This document shows, one piece after another, positions 61,643 to 64,000 of a stretch of DNA of 64,000 bases; positions within the stretch are counted from its first letter, which is position 1, and every line of letters begins with the position of its first letter. A program made the position numbers and the translations under genes. Under the pieces are notes generated by a model. The model saw nothing but the letters and a program-made list of their open reading frames with translations. It had not been told where the DNA came from and ran no database searches. This DNA comes from Streptosporangium amethystogenes (lineage in GTDB: Bacteria; Actinomycetota; Actinomycetes; Streptosporangiales; Streptosporangiaceae): NCBI RefSeq assembly GCF_000721075.1, contig NZ_JOEQ01000022.1:62001-126000 (forward strand), in the 5' to 3' direction.

Positions 61643-62692
61643 GTGAGCGAAGTTTCTTCCGCACGGACCGAGGACCCCGACCTGGCGCGGGCACGCGACG
61701 GCGACGACGCGGCCTTCACCCGCCTCGTGGAGCCACTCCGCCGGGAGCTGCACGCCCACTGCTACCGCATGCTCGGCTCCACCCATGACGCCGACGACGC
61801 CCTGCAGGACGCCCTGCTGCGGGCGTGGCGAGGGCTCGCGCGCTTCGAGGGCCGTAGCTCGCTGCGCTCGTGGCTTTACACCGTGGCCACCCACACCTGC
61901 CTGGACACCGTCGAACGCCGCGGCAGGCGGGCGATGCCCGTCGACCTCGGCCCGTCCAGCGACCACGCCATGGTCGGCGAGGCCCCGCTCGCCGACGTCG
62001 CCTGGCTGGGCCCCTACCCCGACGCGGGCCTCGCCGAAGGGCCGGCCGCCCCGGACGCACGCTACGAGCAGCGCGAAGCCGTCGAGCTGGCCTTCGTCGC
62101 CGCCCTGCAGCACCTGCCGGGCAACCAGCGGGCGGCGCTGCTGCTCTTCGAGGTCCTCGGCTTCTCCGCCGCCGAGATCGCCACCACGATGGACACCAGC
62201 GTCGCATCGGTGAACAGTGCCCTGCAGCGAGCCCGCCGGATCGTCGCGGAGAAGGTCCCCTCCCGCAGCCAGCAGCGGACACTGCGGAAGGTCGGCGACG
62301 CGCGCCTGCGAGAGATCGTCGCCGGGTACTCCTCCGCGTTGGAAAGCGGCGACGCCGACGCCCTGGTCGCGCTGCTGACCGAGGACGTCACCTGGTCGAT
62401 GCCGCCGCTGGCGCACTGGTACCACGGCCTGGCGGCCGTCACCGACTTCGCCGTACGGGTCCCGCTGACCGACTGTCCTGGCTGGCGGAACCTCCCGACC
62501 AGCGCGAACGGCCAGCCCACGGTGGCCTCCTACGTCTGGCACGACGAGTTCGGCGGGTACCTCGCCTGGGCGCTCAACGTGCTGACCCTGCGCGGCGACC
62601 GGATCTGTGAGATCACCTCGTTCATCGGCCCCGACCACTTCGTACCCTTCGGACTGCCCGCCTCGCTGCCCCTCAAAGAGCGCGATACATGA
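61643..62692 (+). CDS. SigG/SigJ-like RNA polymerase sigma factor with SnoaL domain
   Basis: A 349-residue sigma factor of the SigG-type subfamily. Region 2 is AFTRLVEPLRRELHAHCYRM, STHDADDALQDALLRAWRGL and SSLRSWLYTVATHTCLDTV. Region 4 is LQHLPGNQRAALLLFEVLGFSAAEI and SVASVNSALQRARRIV. The C-terminal NTF2/SnoaL domain starts IVAGYSSALESGDADALVALL and has LTEDVTWSMPPLAHWYHG and HFVPFGLP. It is the full-length counterpart of the partial gene at 1-489. The SnoaL domain in such factors acts as an in-cis regulator, replacing an anti-sigma protein. The GTG at 61643 lacks a clear ribosome site. Confidence 0.93.
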   Translation: MSEVSSARTEDPDLARARDGDDAAFTRLVEPLRRELHAHCYRMLGSTHDADDALQDALLRAWRGLARFEGRSSLRSWLYTVATHTCLDTVERRGRRAMPVDLGPSSDHAMVGEAPLADVAWLGPYPDAGLAEGPAAPDARYEQREAVELAFVAALQHLPGNQRAALLLFEVLGFSAAEIATTMDTSVASVNSALQRARRIVAEKVPSRSQQRTLRKVGDARLREIVAGYSSALESGDADALVALLTEDVTWSMPPLAHWYHGLAAVTDFAVRVPLTDCPGWRNLPTSANGQPTVASYVWHDEFGGYLAWALNVLTLRGDRICEITSFIGPDHFVPFGLPASLPLKERDT

Positions 62693-63161
62693 CGTGCAAC
62701 CCGACATAGCCCTTCGTCGGGTGCAGAAAACCCTCCGGCACCGTGCCCAGCACCTCGAAGCCGAGCGACTCGTACAGTTTCACCGCGTGCGCGTTGGTCT
62801 CCACGACCGCGTTGAACTGCATCGCGCGAAAGCCGGCCGCCCGTGCCCACTCCAGCGTGTACGCGCAGAGCGCCCGGCCCACGCCCTGCCCGGAACGCGC
62901 TGGATCGACCATGTAGCTGGCGCTCGCGACATGCGAGCCGTTGCCCGACTGGTTGTTGTTCATCTTCGCCGTGCCCAGGACCTCCCCCGCGTCGTCGACG
63001 GCGACGACCGTACGGTTCGGCGGCGGCAACAGCCACCAGTCGCGCCCGGTGTCCCGCCCGAGGTCGGTCGGGTAGGTGAAGGTCTCACCGGCGGTGACGA
63101 TCTCATGAAAGAACGGCCAGATGGCGGGCCAGTCCTCAGCGGTGGCTTCCCTGATCAGCAT
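62673..63161 (-). CDS. GNAT family N-acetyltransferase (phosphinothricin acetyltransferase-like)
   Basis: A 162-residue acetyltransferase: IREATAEDWPAIWPFFHEIV, GTAKMNNNQSGNGSHVASASYMV, the acetyl-CoA loop RSGQGVGRALCAYTLEWA, and NAHAVKLYESLGFEVLGTVP. The order and residues resemble the PAT/YncA-like group acting on phosphinothricin, methionine sulfoximine or related amines. The ATG at 63161 starts at the conserved region; a GTG at 63167 is equally near, and no ribosome site is evident. Its 3' end overlaps the 3' end of the convergent sigma factor gene by 20 bases. Confidence 0.9.
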   Translation of the reverse strand: MLIREATAEDWPAIWPFFHEIVTAGETFTYPTDLGRDTGRDWWLLPPPNRTVVAVDDAGEVLGTAKMNNNQSGNGSHVASASYMVDPARSGQGVGRALCAYTLEWARAAGFRAMQFNAVVETNAHAVKLYESLGFEVLGTVPEGFLHPTKGYVGLHVMYRAL

Positions 63162-63338
63162 CCGCACATGGTGCCGGTTGGGACGCGAAGCCCGCCAACC
63201 CTTTTCGCCCGCACCTCGGGCCGGGAGCGACGGTTTCCGCTGGCCGACCACCGTCGTCAGCCGGGTCTGCCCGGAAACGCTTCGCGTCGCTCGGTCCAAG
63301 TAGAGGTGTAAGGGCGAACGACGAAGGGAGCGAGGCCA

Positions 63339-63884
63339 GTGCGCCTCAGTGAGGATCCCGAGGCCTTCGAGGCCTTCTACCGCCGCCACGTCGACGCTGT
63401 CATGCGGTTCGTCGTACGCCGGGTGAGCGACCCTCATCTGGCCGCCGACCTGACCGCTGACACCTTCCTGGCGGCCCTGGACTCGGCGAACACCTACCGG
63501 CCCGGCCGGGGCAGTGAGATCGCGTGGCTGTACGGCGTGGCACGCAACGTCGTATCGGCCCACCATCGCAGGGCGGCGCGCGAGGTGCGGGCGACCGGCC
63601 GCGTCGCGGGCAGACGAATGATGGACGACAACGATCTCACCCGGATGGAGGAGCGGATCGACGCCGAGCGCCGGATGCGGCGCGCGCTGGAGGCGATGGC
63701 GGGCCTGCCCGAGGGCGAGCGGGCCGTGCTGGAGCTCGTGGCGATCGACCAGCTCACCGTCACGGAAGCCGCCACGGCCCTGGGCATCGGCAAGGTCACC
63801 GCACGAGTCCGGTTACATCGGGCCAGACGCGCCCTGGAAAACGTCGCTTCGCCGTCGGCTGTGTACGTGAAGGGAGAGGCGTGA
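63339..63884 (+). CDS. ECF-type RNA polymerase sigma factor
   Basis: A 181-residue two-region sigma factor: FEAFYRRHVDAVMRFVVRRV, SDPHLAADLTADTFLAALDSA, SEIAWLYGVARNVVSAHHRR (region 2), and LPEGERAVLELVAIDQLTVTEAATALGIG, VTARVRLHRARRAL (region 4). The GTG at 63339 follows GGGAGCGAGG. The stop codon overlaps the GTG of the next gene (GTGA), so it is translated together with a small partner that runs off the window. Confidence 0.93.
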   Translation: MRLSEDPEAFEAFYRRHVDAVMRFVVRRVSDPHLAADLTADTFLAALDSANTYRPGRGSEIAWLYGVARNVVSAHHRRAAREVRATGRVAGRRMMDDNDLTRMEERIDAERRMRRALEAMAGLPEGERAVLELVAIDQLTVTEAATALGIGKVTARVRLHRARRALENVASPSAVYVKGEA

Positions 63885-64000
63885 GCGGCAACTTCGAAGA
63901 GCGCCTGCTCAGTGCACTCAAGGCAGAGATCACTACAAGGATGGAGGAAGAGGACATGGCTGTTCGGACACCGGTGCGACGCGGCCCGGACCGTCGCTTC
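63881..64000 (+). CDS. Sigma-factor-coupled protein, N-terminal part (partial)
   Basis: Forty codons are visible from a GTG overlapping the sigma stop: a helical, acidic start NFEERLLSALKAEITTRMEE, then a basic stretch. In this operon position many actinomycete ECF genes have a membrane or soluble partner that restrains the sigma factor. The visible part is too short to identify. Confidence 0.6.
   Translation, partial: MSGNFEERLLSALKAEITTRMEEEDMAVRTPVRRGPDRRF

Overview
The window is GC-rich with strong G/C third-position bias, many GTG starts and dense overlapping operons. Its gene content (sterol-type cholesterol oxidase, many ECF sigma factors, GPP34 protein, GH87 alpha-1,3-glucanase, TPR-CHAT protein) points to a filamentous actinomycete, most likely a member of the Streptosporangiaceae. 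The family assignment is inference from protein style, not a database match. No rRNA, tRNA, CRISPR array, prophage or intact transposase was seen.

Layout. 1-3750 starts with the 3' end of a SigG/SigJ-like sigma factor and a VOC protein, then an FMN reductase and a MarR regulator among three broken genes (flavin reductase, MFS exporter tail, sugar ABC ATPase). 3750-7200 carries a metallophosphatase, a lipoprotein lytic transglycosylase and a secreted protein. 7204-10530 is a sterol-type locus: cholesterol oxidase behind an exact KstR-type box, and a DapB-like dehydrogenase plus CMD-family protein behind an exact KstR2-type box. 10793-14690 is a large secreted GH87 alpha-1,3-glucanase with a recognisable promoter and operator. 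14811-16735 is a NarL-type two-component pair. 17068-22787 is a complete four-subunit sarcosine oxidase operon (soxBDAG) with a divergent GntR regulator. 22854-30490 holds an rRNA-type methyltransferase, an APC permease with a GNAT enzyme, a GPP34 protein, a MerR/GyrI regulator, a phytase-like secreted protein and small or broken genes.

30899-38097 is the most interesting block: a LuxR-type regulator with a reduced NTPase, a TPR-CHAT (caspase-fold) protease and, divergently, a cytoplasmic subtilisin, an ECF sigma factor and a small two-part protein. It reads as a protease/sigma-factor signalling module of unknown purpose. 38215-41955 has a hemerythrin, a haem-oxygenase-like iron enzyme, a MarR regulator and a DUF3140 protein. 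42139-43541 is a serine hydroxymethyltransferase variant with a highly structured leader. 43947-47981 is a heterodimeric ABC exporter whose promoter looks copied from the NmrA-type gene at 49071; both carry the same MerR-type 19-bp-spacer promoter.

47991-64000 contains an EEP-fold membrane protein, the NmrA-type reductase, a sirtuin, a HAD phosphatase, a fused indolepyruvate ferredoxin oxidoreductase with a divergent AsnC regulator, a large secreted subtilisin with a divergent TrmB/LuxR regulator, a DinB protein, a VOC protein with a second SigG-like sigma factor, a GNAT enzyme, and an ECF sigma factor whose overlapping partner runs off the end.
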